From the NCBI RefSeq assembly GCF_022811725.1, contig NZ_CP094527.1:744001-808000 (forward strand): DNA of 64,000 nucleotides. The letters run 5' to 3'. Shown piece after piece: positions 7,316 to 17,610 of this stretch. Position 1 is the stretch's first letter. Each line of letters opens with the position of its first letter. A program made the translations under genes and the position numbers. The notes beneath the pieces are model-generated. The model worked only from the letters and a program-made list of their open reading frames with translations. It did no database searches and was not told the DNA's origin. The stretch comes from Mucilaginibacter sp. SMC90 (GTDB taxonomy: Bacteria > Bacteroidota > Bacteroidia > Sphingobacteriales > Sphingobacteriaceae).

Positions 7316-7711
7316 ATGACCCCTTCAGAATATATTCTTGAACAACCAGCAGATAAGCAAGCATTTTTAACGGGCATACATAATGTTATAACTGGTAACG
7401 ATAACTCAGTTACAGCCCAGGTTGAAAACATGATGGGTAAGCAAATGATCCTTTACAAAGAAAAGGGTTACATGAAATATGCACTTGCAATGGCAAAGGG
7501 CTATATATCCCTGCATTGTTTGCCTATTTACATGAACCCGGCGCTGCATGCAAAGTATGTTGAATTACTGCCTGCAGCTAAATTTCAAAAAGGTTGTATC
7601 AACTTTAATAATGCCGAACAGCTTCCCCCGGGTATATTTTCGGCACTTATTATTGAATGCTCCGGAATTGATATTGCTGAAGTGCTTGAAAACCGGAAAA
7701 AGAAGAGATAG
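7316..7711 (+). CDS. DUF1801 (YdhG-like) protein
   Basis: The 131-residue product begins MTPSEYILEQPADKQ, which resembles the usual start of DUF1801 proteins (xxVDEYIAxxP). Another in-frame ATG lies at 7268, but it is only 15 bases after the terminator of the RNA unit and would add 16 residues of no family character, so 7316 is preferred. The domain spans most of the protein, with the typical middle (KGYMKYALAMAKGYISLHCLP) and a Lys/Arg-rich end. DUF1801 proteins are small, single-domain and of unknown biochemical role; some are called iron-chaperone-like. There is no operon partner. Confidence 0.75.
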   Translation: MTPSEYILEQPADKQAFLTGIHNVITGNDNSVTAQVENMMGKQMILYKEKGYMKYALAMAKGYISLHCLPIYMNPALHAKYVELLPAAKFQKGCINFNNAEQLPPGIFSALIIECSGIDIAEVLENRKKKR

Positions 7712-7785
7712 CACTCTGATCTGTAATACAAGTAAAAACCGTCATTTTTAAAATAAAAATAATGTGTCATTTTTACACATTGGGT

Positions 7786-7816
7786 ATTGTTTCGTAAATA
7801 TTTAGTTATAAATTTG
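7786..7816 (+). promoter_or_regulatory. promoter for the ThuA / sugar dehydrogenase gene
   Basis: TAAATTTG at 7809-7816 matches the -7 box; ATTG at 7786-7789 is a near match to the -33 box, 19 bases upstream. The leader would be about 95 bases. Confidence 0.55.
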
Positions 7817-7915
7817 GTAGGCAGCAATTTATTGCAATCGATTGAGTAACTTGCTGCAAAAACCCTAAATTCATTAATATTAAAACCAATTAATCCCAAA
7901 ACACAATAAGTCGAT

Positions 7916-10900
7916 ATGAAGAAAATCGTCCTGATAGTTTTTGTGGCATTTAGCTGCATTTACTTATCCTGTAACAAAACACGCCCGAATAAGCCGCGGG
8001 TACTTATCTTTTCAAAAACCATGGGCTTCCACCACGCATCTATTGATGCCGGCATAGTCGCTATCAAAAAACTTGGCGAAGAGAATGGCTTTGATGTGGA
8101 TACCACAAAAAATTCGGCCATGTTTAATGAGGATACACTTAAAAAATATTCAACGGTTATTTTTTTAAGTACCACCGCCGATGTGCTTGATTACAGGCAG
8201 GAAGCAGCTTTTGAACGGTACATACAAGCCGGAGGTGGCTATGTAGGCATTCACGCTGCAGCCGATACTGAATATGACTGGGGCTGGTATGGCCGCCTGG
8301 TTGGTGCCTGGTTTTATGACCACCCGGGCATTCATGACAAAAACCCTAATGTACAACCCGGCACCTATAATATAGTTGATGCCAATAACGATGCTACTAA
8401 AGATTTGCCAAAAGTTTGGAAACGTACCGACGAGTTTTACAGTTTCCGCAAACCATTGGCCAGCGATATACATGTGCTGATCACGCTTGATGAAAGCACC
8501 TATAAAGGCGGCAAGCGCATGGGGTTGCATCCTGCTACCTGGTTTCATGATTTTGACGGTGGCCGCGCATTTTATACTGCTATGGGCCATACCGACGAAA
8601 CTTATAAAGAAGCCGGTTACCTGAAAATGCTGCTTGCGGGTATCAAATATGCTATAGGCGAAAACAAAGAATTGGATTACAGCAAGGCAAAAACCCAATT
8701 GCCGCCGGATGAAGATCGTTTTAAGAAAACGCAATTATCTACTGGCGAATTTTTTGAGCCTACCGAAATGACCATATTGCCGAACTTTGATATTATGGTG
8801 ATCCAGCGTCGGGGCGAGATCATGCTGTACAAGCACGATACCCAAAAAGTTAAACAGGTTGGCTTTTTTGATGTGTATTGGAAAGCCCACGTGCCCAACG
8901 TAAATGCCGAGGAAGGTATGCTCGGCCTCGCTAAAGACCCTGATTTTGCAAAAAATAACTGGATCTACATTTACTACAGCCCTGCTGATAGCTCGGTGAA
9001 CCGCCTTTCGAGGTTTACCTTTAAAAATGATACACTGGATAAAAAAACCGAGAAAGTTATTTTAGAGGTGAAAGCTCAGCGCGATATCTGCTGCCATACA
9101 GGCGGTTCGATAGCTTTTGGGCCGGGGCCTGATAAAACCCTGTTTTTCTCGGCTGGTGATAACTCAACGCCGTTTGATGAAAAAGGACAAAAATATGTAA
9201 GCAGCGGTTATGCTCCTTTAGATGACAGGCCAGGCCATTTACAGTTTGATGCACGTCGTTCGGCTGGTAACACCAATGATCTTCGCGGTAAAATTATGCG
9301 CATTAATCTTAAGGATGATGGCACATACGAAATCCCTGAAGGCAACCTGTTTCCGAAAGGAACGCCAAAAACCCGCCCCGAAATTTATGTTATGGGCGAT
9401 AGGAACCCTTACCGTATCTCGGTAGATCAAAAAAATGGTTACCTGTATTGGGGCGAAGTTGGGCCAGACGCACACAATGATAGTTTAGATACACGCGGCC
9501 CAATGGGTTACGACGAGGTTAACCAGGCAAAAAAAGCGGGCAACTTTGGCTGGCCGTATTTTGTGGGCGATAATAAACCTTATCATCTTTATGATTACGC
9601 TACCGGCAAATCAGGTCCGGCGTTTGATCCTAAACATCCGGTTAATAATTCGCGTAATAACACAGGTTTAACCGATTTGCCGCCGGCACAACCAGCATTT
9701 ATCTGGTATCCGTATGGCCCGTCGGCTGATTTTCCGCAGGTTGGTGCAGGTGGCCGTAACGCTATGGCTGGCCCGGTTTACTATACTGATATGTTTCCGG
9801 AAGAAACCCGCCTCCCGGATTATTATAACGGCAAGTTTCTGGAATATGACTGGATGCGCGGCTGGATAAAAGCTATCTCACTCACCCCTGAAGGCGACTT
9901 TGATAAAATGGAGCCATTCTTCCCTAAATTGAAAGTAAACTCCATGATTGATATGGAGGTTGGCCCTGATGGCAGGCTTTATGGTTTGGAATATGGTAGT
10001 GGCTGGTTTTCGCATAACCCCGATGCCGGATTGTTCCGTATTGATTATATCGCCGGAAACCGTCCGCCGGAAATATCATCGTTCAAGGCCGAAAAAACCT
10101 CTGGCGTTTTACCATTCACAGTTAAACTTGCTGTTGCAGCTACCGACCCGGAAAAAGACAATATCTCTTATACCTGGAACCTGGGCAATGGGGTAACTAA
10201 GGAAACAACTACACCATCACTTAGCTACACTTATACAACAGCAGGCGATTTCAAAATTACCGTTGAAACAAAAGACGACAAAGGCGCATCAAGCAAAAGC
10301 GCTCCGGTTAGTGTATATGCAGGTAATGAACAGCCTACGGTTAGTATCAATATCAGCGGCGGTAATAAATCATTCTATCTGCCGGGCGTACCATTCAAAT
10401 ACGCGGTTAACGTAACCGACGGACCGGATACCAAGAATGTCGATCCGAAACGTATCTATGTTGGCCTTGATTACATCGAAGGGTTTGACAAAGCACAATC
10501 GGCAGCACAGCATGAACAAGGTGAGCCCGAAAACCGTGGCAAAACCCTTATGTTAACCATGGACTGCAAAAGCTGCCATAAGGAAGATGGCAAGTCAATA
10601 GGCCCGTCATTTGTACAGGTAGCGGCCAAATACAAAAAAGACCCTAATGCCATGGCCAAGCTTACCCAAAAAGTAATAAAAGGCGGTGCCGGTGTTTGGG
10701 GTGAAACTGCTATGTCTGCCCATCCAAATATTAAAAAGGGTGATCTTGACCAGATCATCAACTGGGTGCTTTCGCTTGACAATAGCGATCAAAAGCCGTC
10801 ATTGGCTGCATCGGGCACGATCATGCCTGCTCCGCCAGAGAAACAGCAATCGGCAGCGTTGGTTTTATCGGCCAAATACACTGATGAGGGGGGTAACGAC

Positions 10901-11338
10901 ATCAAAAAATTAACAGGAAGCAGCATTGTATCATTAAACAGCAGTACTTATCTGTTTAAAGGCACCGAAAAATTCAATGGGTTTACTGCCTTTAAATATA
11001 ACGGCATTAACCTGATGATCTATCCTGGAGCTGAAGGCTGGTTTGAGCTGGACAACATCGATCTTTCAGGTGTACGCTCTATCAACCTAACCAACTTCTG
11101 GCAGGCACCGCCAACTGCACCACTTAATTTTGAGTTGAGGATTGATTCAGAAACGGGTGCCCTTGCAGGCAAAGGCAGTATGCCGGTGCCGGCCAAGGAT
11201 GCCAAAGGCGGCGCGGTGCACATAGTACTTACACCGGTTACTGACGGAAAAATGCACAAATTATTCTTTGTGTATAAACCCGCAAGCAAGGCAGCTATGA
11301 CAGCCGGGGTAACATCGGTTGTGTTTAGTGCAAAATAG
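7916..11338 (+). CDS. ThuA / PQQ-type sugar dehydrogenase / PKD / cytochrome c lipoprotein
   Basis: The 1140-residue protein has a lipoprotein signal (IYLSCNK, lipobox Cys19). Domains in order: a ThuA-like glutamine-amidotransferase-fold domain (about 28-245; FSKTMGFHHASI, GIHAAADTEYDWGWY); a beta-propeller of the glucose/sorbosone dehydrogenase family (about 270-715; EEGMLGLAKDPDF, GDRNPYRISVD); a PKD domain (about 717-802); a class I cytochrome c domain with haem motif C884-K-S-C-H888; and a C-terminal beta-sandwich resembling a CBM6 module (about 1000-1140). It should oxidise a sugar at the cell surface or periplasm and pass electrons to its own haem. It appears to be a single-gene unit. 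The substrate is unknown; such fusions occur in polysaccharide-degrading Bacteroidota. Confidence 0.88.
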   Translation: MKKIVLIVFVAFSCIYLSCNKTRPNKPRVLIFSKTMGFHHASIDAGIVAIKKLGEENGFDVDTTKNSAMFNEDTLKKYSTVIFLSTTADVLDYRQEAAFERYIQAGGGYVGIHAAADTEYDWGWYGRLVGAWFYDHPGIHDKNPNVQPGTYNIVDANNDATKDLPKVWKRTDEFYSFRKPLASDIHVLITLDESTYKGGKRMGLHPATWFHDFDGGRAFYTAMGHTDETYKEAGYLKMLLAGIKYAIGENKELDYSKAKTQLPPDEDRFKKTQLSTGEFFEPTEMTILPNFDIMVIQRRGEIMLYKHDTQKVKQVGFFDVYWKAHVPNVNAEEGMLGLAKDPDFAKNNWIYIYYSPADSSVNRLSRFTFKNDTLDKKTEKVILEVKAQRDICCHTGGSIAFGPGPDKTLFFSAGDNSTPFDEKGQKYVSSGYAPLDDRPGHLQFDARRSAGNTNDLRGKIMRINLKDDGTYEIPEGNLFPKGTPKTRPEIYVMGDRNPYRISVDQKNGYLYWGEVGPDAHNDSLDTRGPMGYDEVNQAKKAGNFGWPYFVGDNKPYHLYDYATGKSGPAFDPKHPVNNSRNNTGLTDLPPAQPAFIWYPYGPSADFPQVGAGGRNAMAGPVYYTDMFPEETRLPDYYNGKFLEYDWMRGWIKAISLTPEGDFDKMEPFFPKLKVNSMIDMEVGPDGRLYGLEYGSGWFSHNPDAGLFRIDYIAGNRPPEISSFKAEKTSGVLPFTVKLAVAATDPEKDNISYTWNLGNGVTKETTTPSLSYTYTTAGDFKITVETKDDKGASSKSAPVSVYAGNEQPTVSINISGGNKSFYLPGVPFKYAVNVTDGPDTKNVDPKRIYVGLDYIEGFDKAQSAAQHEQGEPENRGKTLMLTMDCKSCHKEDGKSIGPSFVQVAAKYKKDPNAMAKLTQKVIKGGAGVWGETAMSAHPNIKKGDLDQIINWVLSLDNSDQKPSLAASGTIMPAPPEKQQSAALVLSAKYTDEGGNDIKKLTGSSIVSLNSSTYLFKGTEKFNGFTAFKYNGINLMIYPGAEGWFELDNIDLSGVRSINLTNFWQAPPTAPLNFELRIDSETGALAGKGSMPVPAKDAKGGAVHIVLTPVTDGKMHKLFFVYKPASKAAMTAGVTSVVFSAK

Positions 11339-11424
11339 ATGTAATCTGTAAGTTTGGGTAGGCATTACAAGTTCGTAGTGCCGTTGCCCAATTAATTGAC
11401 AAGCAGTTTTATATATAACAAAGT

Positions 11425-11467
11425 AACAAGACCGGATCATAAATAGATGATTCGGTCTTGTTATTTT
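11425..11467 (+). terminator. Rho-independent terminator after the large dehydrogenase gene
   Basis: A 16-bp stem (11425-11440 with 11447-11462, one G-T pair) has a 6-base loop, followed by T-rich sequence. Confidence 0.8.
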
Positions 11468-11559
11468 ATGGGTAATGAGTTCGCATTGTTAAGATAGTTT
11501 CCGATCACTTTAATATTATATCTTAGCGCAAATTTTTCAACTTGAACCTTGCACTTCTT

Positions 11560-14500
11560 ATGATATTACAACGTATCGGTGCCATTTTATCAGTTTTTTT
11601 ATTTATCGCTGTAAATGCCGCTGCTCAGGCGCCGGTTGTAAACGCGTTCACTCCTTCAAGTGGTCCCGTTGGCACATTAGTTAATATTGATGGTTCCCGT
11701 TTTAATGCGAGTGCTTCAGGCAATACTGTTTATTTTGGGGCAGTAAAGGCCAATATCATATCGGCAAGTAATACACGTATAACCGTCAGCGTTCCAAAAG
11801 GTGCAACTTGTCAGCCTATTACTGTTACCAGCAACGGGCTTACCTGTTACGCCAGTCAACCTTTTATAACAACCTTCAACAGTATTCCTTTTACCACTGC
11901 CTCATTGAACGGAAAGATTGATATTCAATCCGGAAATTATCCGTATGGTGTTGCCATAAAGGATTTGGATGGCGATGGCAAGCCTGATATTGTAGTTGTT
12001 AACAGTGGTAATGATAACGTTTCATTTTTTAAAAACAACAGCGAGCCGGGGGCTCCATCCTTTGCTTTGGCTACTCAAAAAGCAGTGAATAATTATTCAA
12101 ATGGTTTAACGGTCGACGATTTGGATGGGGATGGTAAACCAGATGTTGTAGTTGCAAATTTTAGTAACAACACTATTTCTATATTCAAAAATACGTCTGC
12201 TAATAACCAGATTAATTTCGATAACGCCATTACATTTAATACCGGTCAAAGCCCATATGCCATCGCTATTGCCGATTTCAACGGAGATGGCAAACCTGAT
12301 CTGGCGGTTACAAATGAATATAGTTATCCCTCATACATTTCGGTATACACAAATTCAACCACGCAAAATGGGCAGATATCTTTTTTAGCAGAAAGGGATT
12401 TTCCTTCATTAACCAATTCAAGAGGTATAAGTGCAACCGATGTAGATTTAGATGGCAAAGCAGATATCATAGTGGCAAGCCAGGACGGCTTTGTTTCGGT
12501 ATTTAAAAATACATCGGCCGGCAGCACCATCAATTTTGATGCAAAAATAGATTATAATGTACCATCAAGCGGCGGCGGGGCCGAAAGTATTGTAGTTTTG
12601 GATTTTGATGGAGATTTAAAGCCGGATATTGCAGTTGCTGATAATAATTTGCCCGGAAGTGTTTCGGTATGGAAAAACAATAGTTCGGTGGGTTCAGTTT
12701 CTTTTGTCAGCAGGCAGGATTTTTCAACAGGCCAAAATCCTTTTAGTATTTGTGCCGGCGATATTAATGGAGATGGCAAGCCAGACCTTGCCGTAACCAA
12801 CCAGGTTGATAATACGATATCGGTACTGATAAACAGCAGCTCATCGGGTAATATTATGTTTAATAGTAAATTAAATTTCCCGACAGGTGATTATCCCCGA
12901 AGCGCCAATATGGGTGATATAGACGGAAATGGCAGGCCTGATCTTATTGTGGGGAACAACGCTGGCAGCACGGTGTCGATATTGCTGGCAAACATCCAAA
13001 AATTGCCATCAATAATTACTTTCCCACCCCCGGATGCAATGATTATCGATAACAACAATATTCTGCATCCTGGAGCAACCAGTACAAATACAGATCCCGC
13101 AACCCCTATCACTTATACCAGCAGCAATCCTGCGGTTGCTTATGTAGATGTAAATGGATTGATCCATGTAATTGCACCTGGTGTAACAGTAATAACAGCA
13201 TCGCAAAGTGGCAACGATAATTATGATCCGGCAACCCCTGTACAGGAAACATATACCATTAAAGAGAACCTGATACTCTATTTACCTCCTTTTACAACCA
13301 AAACAACCTGTACCGCCGACTTCAATGCTAACGTTAGCAAAAGCAACGCTACAATACCTGTAACTTATACCAGTAGCAACCCGGCTGTCGCCACCATAAA
13401 TGCCCAAGGCTTAATCCACATTATAGGCCCTGGAACGACAATTATTACAGCCAATCAAACGGGGGACGAGCAACACAATTCCGCCACCCCGGTATCTCAG
13501 CAACTGACGGTCGTATCACCGGTTAATCCAACGGTAACTATAACCGTTGATAATGCCCCGGCTTGCGAGGGCTCATCTATAAACTTTACCGCTACACCGG
13601 CCAATACCTCTGGAGGGGTAATAAACTACCAATGGAAGATAAACGGCATAAATACCGGAACTAATAGCCCAACCCTAACAATAACATCAGCCGCAGCAAC
13701 CGATGTTTTCAGTTGTACTATTACAGAAAACGGAGCGTGTTCTCTACCTGTAAATTCTAACAATATAAGTAATATCCATTTTTTCCCTTATCAAACCCCT
13801 TCGGTTACAATAACATCTTCGGCCACAGGCCCCGTGTGTAGCGGAACCTCCGTTAACTTTATTGCAATACCAACTATTGATGGGGGCAATCCAACCTATC
13901 AGTGGAAAATTAATGGGATAACAGCAGGTGGCAATCAAGCTACTTTTAGCAGTAATACCCTAAACAACAACGATAAAATATCTTGTGACATCAGCTACAA
14001 TAACTCCCTTTGCTTAGTTAATGCAAGCGCTACATCAAATATCATTTCAGCAGATATAATATCTAATTCAGGCCCGGTACTAACAATTTCAATAAGCGCT
14101 TCGGAAAGTAATATTTATGAAGGCTCAATAGTTGATTTTATGGCCGTTCCCTCAAATGCGGGAGTAGTAAGCAGCTATCAATGGCAAATAAACGGTATAA
14201 ACGCCGTAAATGGTAACAATGCTACATTCAGCACTAATCAACTGAAAAATAACGATGAAGTAACATGCATAGCTACTACTACCAACGCCTGTAGCGTGCC
14301 TGTAATTAGTAACCCGATTAAAATAACGGTACAACTTTTAAATGTTAATATACCAAATACCTTTACACCCAATGGCGATGGGGTAAATGACTTTTGGAGT
14401 ATTCCCGCTTTATCAAGCTACCCCGGCTGTTCTGTGAAAATTTTCACCCGGTATGGGCAGATGGTATTTGATACAAAAGGGTATGGAAATCCGTGGGACG

Positions 14501-14604
14501 GAACCTATAAAGGTAAATTATTGCCAGCGTCAACATACTACTATGTTGTTAAACTGGATAATAAAAAAATGCCTTTCAGCGGTTATGTTACTATTATCAG
14601 GTAG
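11560..14604 (+). CDS. type IX secreted protein with IPT, FG-GAP and Ig-like repeats
   Basis: I take the ATG at 11560 (1014 residues) because a signal peptide follows directly (MILQRIGAILSVFLF ... AAAQ); a TTG at 11542 would add six residues. An IPT/TIG domain (about 28-105) comes first. Then come six or more FG-GAP/VCBS repeats (about 115-475), each with a DxDGDGKPD-type Ca2+-binding loop. Two bacterial Ig-like repeats (TSSNPAVA ... GTTIITANQTGDE) and three further Ig/PKD-like domains follow. The last 80 residues are a CHU_C gliding-motility-type C-terminal domain (IPNTFTPNGDGVNDFW ... YVTIIR), the type B signal for the type IX secretion system. It is probably exported and attached to the surface as an adhesin or carbohydrate-binding protein. 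A TATCTTAG box at 11519 may be its promoter. Confidence 0.88.
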   Translation: MILQRIGAILSVFLFIAVNAAAQAPVVNAFTPSSGPVGTLVNIDGSRFNASASGNTVYFGAVKANIISASNTRITVSVPKGATCQPITVTSNGLTCYASQPFITTFNSIPFTTASLNGKIDIQSGNYPYGVAIKDLDGDGKPDIVVVNSGNDNVSFFKNNSEPGAPSFALATQKAVNNYSNGLTVDDLDGDGKPDVVVANFSNNTISIFKNTSANNQINFDNAITFNTGQSPYAIAIADFNGDGKPDLAVTNEYSYPSYISVYTNSTTQNGQISFLAERDFPSLTNSRGISATDVDLDGKADIIVASQDGFVSVFKNTSAGSTINFDAKIDYNVPSSGGGAESIVVLDFDGDLKPDIAVADNNLPGSVSVWKNNSSVGSVSFVSRQDFSTGQNPFSICAGDINGDGKPDLAVTNQVDNTISVLINSSSSGNIMFNSKLNFPTGDYPRSANMGDIDGNGRPDLIVGNNAGSTVSILLANIQKLPSIITFPPPDAMIIDNNNILHPGATSTNTDPATPITYTSSNPAVAYVDVNGLIHVIAPGVTVITASQSGNDNYDPATPVQETYTIKENLILYLPPFTTKTTCTADFNANVSKSNATIPVTYTSSNPAVATINAQGLIHIIGPGTTIITANQTGDEQHNSATPVSQQLTVVSPVNPTVTITVDNAPACEGSSINFTATPANTSGGVINYQWKINGINTGTNSPTLTITSAAATDVFSCTITENGACSLPVNSNNISNIHFFPYQTPSVTITSSATGPVCSGTSVNFIAIPTIDGGNPTYQWKINGITAGGNQATFSSNTLNNNDKISCDISYNNSLCLVNASATSNIISADIISNSGPVLTISISASESNIYEGSIVDFMAVPSNAGVVSSYQWQINGINAVNGNNATFSTNQLKNNDEVTCIATTTNACSVPVISNPIKITVQLLNVNIPNTFTPNGDGVNDFWSIPALSSYPGCSVKIFTRYGQMVFDTKGYGNPWDGTYKGKLLPASTYYYVVKLDNKKMPFSGYVTIIR

Positions 14605-14627
14605 AGTAATACATCACACAATAATAC

Positions 14628-14661
14628 AAACAGGGCTGTATTACAAAATACAGCCCTGTTT
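14628..14661. terminator. bidirectional terminator between convergent genes
   Basis: A perfect 15-bp inverted repeat (14628-14642 with 14647-14661) has a 4-base loop, with A/T runs on both sides, between the convergent adhesin and porin genes. Confidence 0.88.
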
Positions 14662-14685
14662 AACATATCCTTACAAACTTCAAGC

Positions 14686-15258
14686 TTAAAAAATCTTAAA
14701 GCCTACGCTCAATGCCCAAAGGTTTTGGCGTTTAGCAAAGCTATCGCTCACTTTGGTTAAACCGCCTTCATAGCGTAAGTCGGCGGTGATAGAGCCGATA
14801 TCGACACCTGCACCGGCTTGGAAGCCAAGGTTGCTTTTGTTAAAATCGCTGGCGGCGTTGTTGATATTGCTACCCAAACTTACACTTTGATCAAGCGCGT
14901 AGGTGTAAATAGGCCCTGCCATAATGCGGAAATTAAGGTCTTTTTCGCCAAATGATTTACCTATCAGTAATGGTACGTTCAAATTAGTGAATCTTACTTT
15001 ACCACTAAAAGCGGTGTTATTGTCGTTTGACTCAAATTTACCACCGGTACCGCTCAGGTAAAGCTCGGGTTGTAAATAAACGCTGTTACCGATACGGGCA
15101 AACAAACCTGCCTGGTAACCGGTCAGGTTTTTGTCGCTGACATCGTCAAAATGAATTTTTGAAAAATTGACGCCACCTTTTACCCCTAAAGAAAACTGTG
15201 CCCTGGCACTGAGGCTTACTGCTATCAGTAATGCCGCACTTAATAGATACTTTTTCAT
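14686..15258 (-). CDS. porin-like outer-membrane beta-barrel (OMP_b-brl family)
   Basis: The ATG at 15258 gives a 190-residue protein with a clear signal peptide (MKKYLLSAALLIAVSLSARA). The mature part starts QFSLGVKGGVNFSK and has the layout of the small PorT/OMP_b-brl barrels of Bacteroidota: glycine-rich strands, GYQAGLFARIG, VPLLIG, FQAGAGVDIG, and an aromatic last residue (SVGFKIF). An upstream in-frame ATG would only add 13 residues before the signal. The role is likely structural or transport in the outer membrane; nothing shows its substrate. It is a single-gene unit sharing a terminator with the convergent adhesin gene. Confidence 0.85.
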   Translation of the reverse strand: MKKYLLSAALLIAVSLSARAQFSLGVKGGVNFSKIHFDDVSDKNLTGYQAGLFARIGNSVYLQPELYLSGTGGKFESNDNNTAFSGKVRFTNLNVPLLIGKSFGEKDLNFRIMAGPIYTYALDQSVSLGSNINNAASDFNKSNLGFQAGAGVDIGSITADLRYEGGLTKVSDSFAKRQNLWALSVGFKIF

Positions 15259-15451
15259 GATTTTCAATGTTAAATGTAAAGCCGTAACGCACATCATCCT
15301 TAAAATTGTATACAGCTCTACGCTATTAATTTAGTTTGGTTTATAACCCGGCCTGTATTAAGGCCGTATTAGGCATTATCAATACGCGAGCCAAATATTT
15401 AAACAGCAGCAACTTGGTATTTTTTATATTTTTGCTGAAAATAAATTAAAC

Positions 15452-15667
15452 ATGGCTGAAATCAGTATTACAAACAAGGACTGGGAACGCGTAAAAATTA
15501 AAATTCAACGTAAATACAATCATCTTACAGATGAGCAGTTGAAATACAGTGAAGGACAAGAAGAAAACCTGATTATCAAACTGATGGACCTGGTAAACCG
15601 TGACCGTAAGTATGTGGTTTTCACCTTAAAAAAGGCCCTGGTTAATATTGATACCAACCGACTGTAA
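15452..15667 (+). CDS. CsbD-like small protein
   Basis: The 71-residue protein has the pattern of the CsbD stress-protein fold: a Trp-containing first helix (WERVKIKIQRKYNHLTDEQL) followed by EGQEENLIIKLMDLV. The family is small, often stress-induced, and of unknown biochemical role. A TATTTTTG box at 15427-15434 lies 17 bases before the start. It may be read together with the downstream S41 protease, 64 bases away, though a TAnnTTTG-poor, AT-rich gap sits between them. Confidence 0.6.
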   Translation: MAEISITNKDWERVKIKIQRKYNHLTDEQLKYSEGQEENLIIKLMDLVNRDRKYVVFTLKKALVNIDTNRL

Positions 15668-15731
15668 AATAGACACTACGGTTATACAAACTGGAAAGCT
15701 TTTTTGTATTTTTATTTTTTTTCGAGGATAA

Positions 15732-17483
15732 ATGATGAAACAGGGGTTAGTGTTCAAAAAAGGATACAAAAGAGCAGGTCTATTTGCAGGTATTGCATTG
15801 CTGGCCGCGGGCGTAGTAGGTTTTAATGACGACCTGTTTCAGATCTCGAAGAACCTTGATGTTTTCGCTTCGGTTTATAAGGAGGTTAATATTAATTATG
15901 TCGATGATATAAATTCGGCCAAATTGGTTAAAACCGGTGTTGATGCTATGCTTGATGGCCTTGATCCTTATACCGAGTTTGTTCCCGAATCGGAAATTGA
16001 AGATTATAAGCTGCATTACGTAAGTACCCAATATGGCGGTATCGGTGCCAGTATTTTTGTACGTAACAATAAGATATTTGTATCGGAGGTTTTCTCGGGT
16101 TTTCCTGCTCAAAAAGCTGATGTACATCCCGGCGATCAGCTTTTGAAAATAAATGATGTTGACCTGAACGGTAAAAATAACGACCAGGTAAGCCAGCTGC
16201 TCAAAGGCTCAAAAGGAGCCCCGATAAAACTGTTCATCAAACGCGATAACATACCTCAGCCTTTTGAAAAGAACCTGGTCCGTGATGAGATCAAGCAGCC
16301 CAACGTATCATATTTTGGTATGGTTGATGGCAATATGGGCTATATTAAACTGGATAAGTTTCTTGAAAACTCAGCAGCTGAAGTTACCAATGCCCTTACA
16401 GAACTAAAAAAGAAAAATCCCAGCGGTATCATCCTCGATCTTCGCTCAAATGGCGGCGGCATATTGCAGGAAGCGGTAAAAATAGTGAACCTTTTTGTGC
16501 AGAAAGATGTAGAGATCGTATCGCAAAAAGGAAAAATAAAGGAAAAGAACTTTACTTACAGCACTATCAGTACACCACTTGAACCCGAATTGCCCCTTGT
16601 TGTATTGGTTAACAGCCATTCAGCATCGGCAAGCGAAATTGTTGCCGGTTCATTGCAGGACCTTGATAGGGCGGTAATTATAGGGCAGCGCAGCTATGGT
16701 AAGGGCCTGGTGCAGCAAACGTTTAATTTGCCATACAATAGCCTGGTAAAAATTACCATAGCCAAATACTATGTACCATCGGGCCGTTGTATCCAGGAGT
16801 TGGATTATACGCACCGCAAAGATGACGGCAGCGTGGTGAAAGTGGCCGATTCACTTATCCATGAGTTTAAAACAAAGAATGGCCGCTCTGTTTATGATGG
16901 CAGCGGCATTTATCCTGATATCTTCATTAAACAGGAAAAGTTTGCAAACGTTACACAGGCGTTGGTTGGCAAGCTATTGATATTTGATTATGCAACCGTT
17001 TACCGCGATAAGCACAATAAAATATCAGATGCACGTACGTTTAAATTATCTGATGGTGATTACAACGATTTTGTGAAGTATCTGGCAGATAAAAACTATA
17101 GCTACACCACCACATCCGAAAAATTGCTTACCCGTTTAAAAACCGAAGCTACCAGGGATAAACAATTCAACGATATTCAGGCTGAGTATGAAGGTTTGAA
17201 AACCAAGTTAATGGCCAGCAAAAAGAATGACCTTATTCAACATAAAGACGAAGTAAAACAGGTGCTTGAAAACGAAATAGCTTCACGCTATTACTATGAA
17301 AAAGGCCGGTACGAAACCAACTTTAAATATGATAAGGAACTTGCACAGGCCGTAAAAACCATGCAGGACAAAGCTCAGCTGGCCTCTATACTCAAAGGCG
17401 AAGGCAGTTATAAAGTTATCGGTAAACCGGTGCTTGCTATGGCTGCTAAAAAAGCAGCAGATAAGGACAGCGACGACGAATAG
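15732..17483 (+). CDS. S41 family carboxy-terminal processing protease
   Basis: The 583-residue protein has an N-terminal membrane anchor or signal (AGLFAGIALLAAGVVGF), a PDZ domain at about residues 95-175 (YGGIGASIFVRNNKIFVSEV, then GFPAQKADVHPGDQLLKIND) and an S41 peptidase domain at about 190-370. The catalytic Ser lies in NSHSASASEIVAG and the partner Lys in QRSYGKGLVQ, as in Prc/CtpA. Such enzymes cut proteins at C-termini in the periplasm. The C-terminal 200 residues are Lys-rich and helical, a common Bacteroidota extension. ATG occurs twice in succession at 15732 and 15735; either start gives the same protein apart from one residue. Confidence 0.93.
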   Translation: MMKQGLVFKKGYKRAGLFAGIALLAAGVVGFNDDLFQISKNLDVFASVYKEVNINYVDDINSAKLVKTGVDAMLDGLDPYTEFVPESEIEDYKLHYVSTQYGGIGASIFVRNNKIFVSEVFSGFPAQKADVHPGDQLLKINDVDLNGKNNDQVSQLLKGSKGAPIKLFIKRDNIPQPFEKNLVRDEIKQPNVSYFGMVDGNMGYIKLDKFLENSAAEVTNALTELKKKNPSGIILDLRSNGGGILQEAVKIVNLFVQKDVEIVSQKGKIKEKNFTYSTISTPLEPELPLVVLVNSHSASASEIVAGSLQDLDRAVIIGQRSYGKGLVQQTFNLPYNSLVKITIAKYYVPSGRCIQELDYTHRKDDGSVVKVADSLIHEFKTKNGRSVYDGSGIYPDIFIKQEKFANVTQALVGKLLIFDYATVYRDKHNKISDARTFKLSDGDYNDFVKYLADKNYSYTTTSEKLLTRLKTEATRDKQFNDIQAEYEGLKTKLMASKKNDLIQHKDEVKQVLENEIASRYYYEKGRYETNFKYDKELAQAVKTMQDKAQLASILKGEGSYKVIGKPVLAMAAKKAADKDSDDE

Positions 17484-17610
17484 ATTGGTTATCAATCAGT
17501 CCCCTCTCCATTGAAACATTGTAACCAATTAGTTACCCGTTACAACACATAATTGGTTAAACTTTTATGTTGCGTTATTGTCATACCTACAAACAAAACA
17601 ATAACACAAC

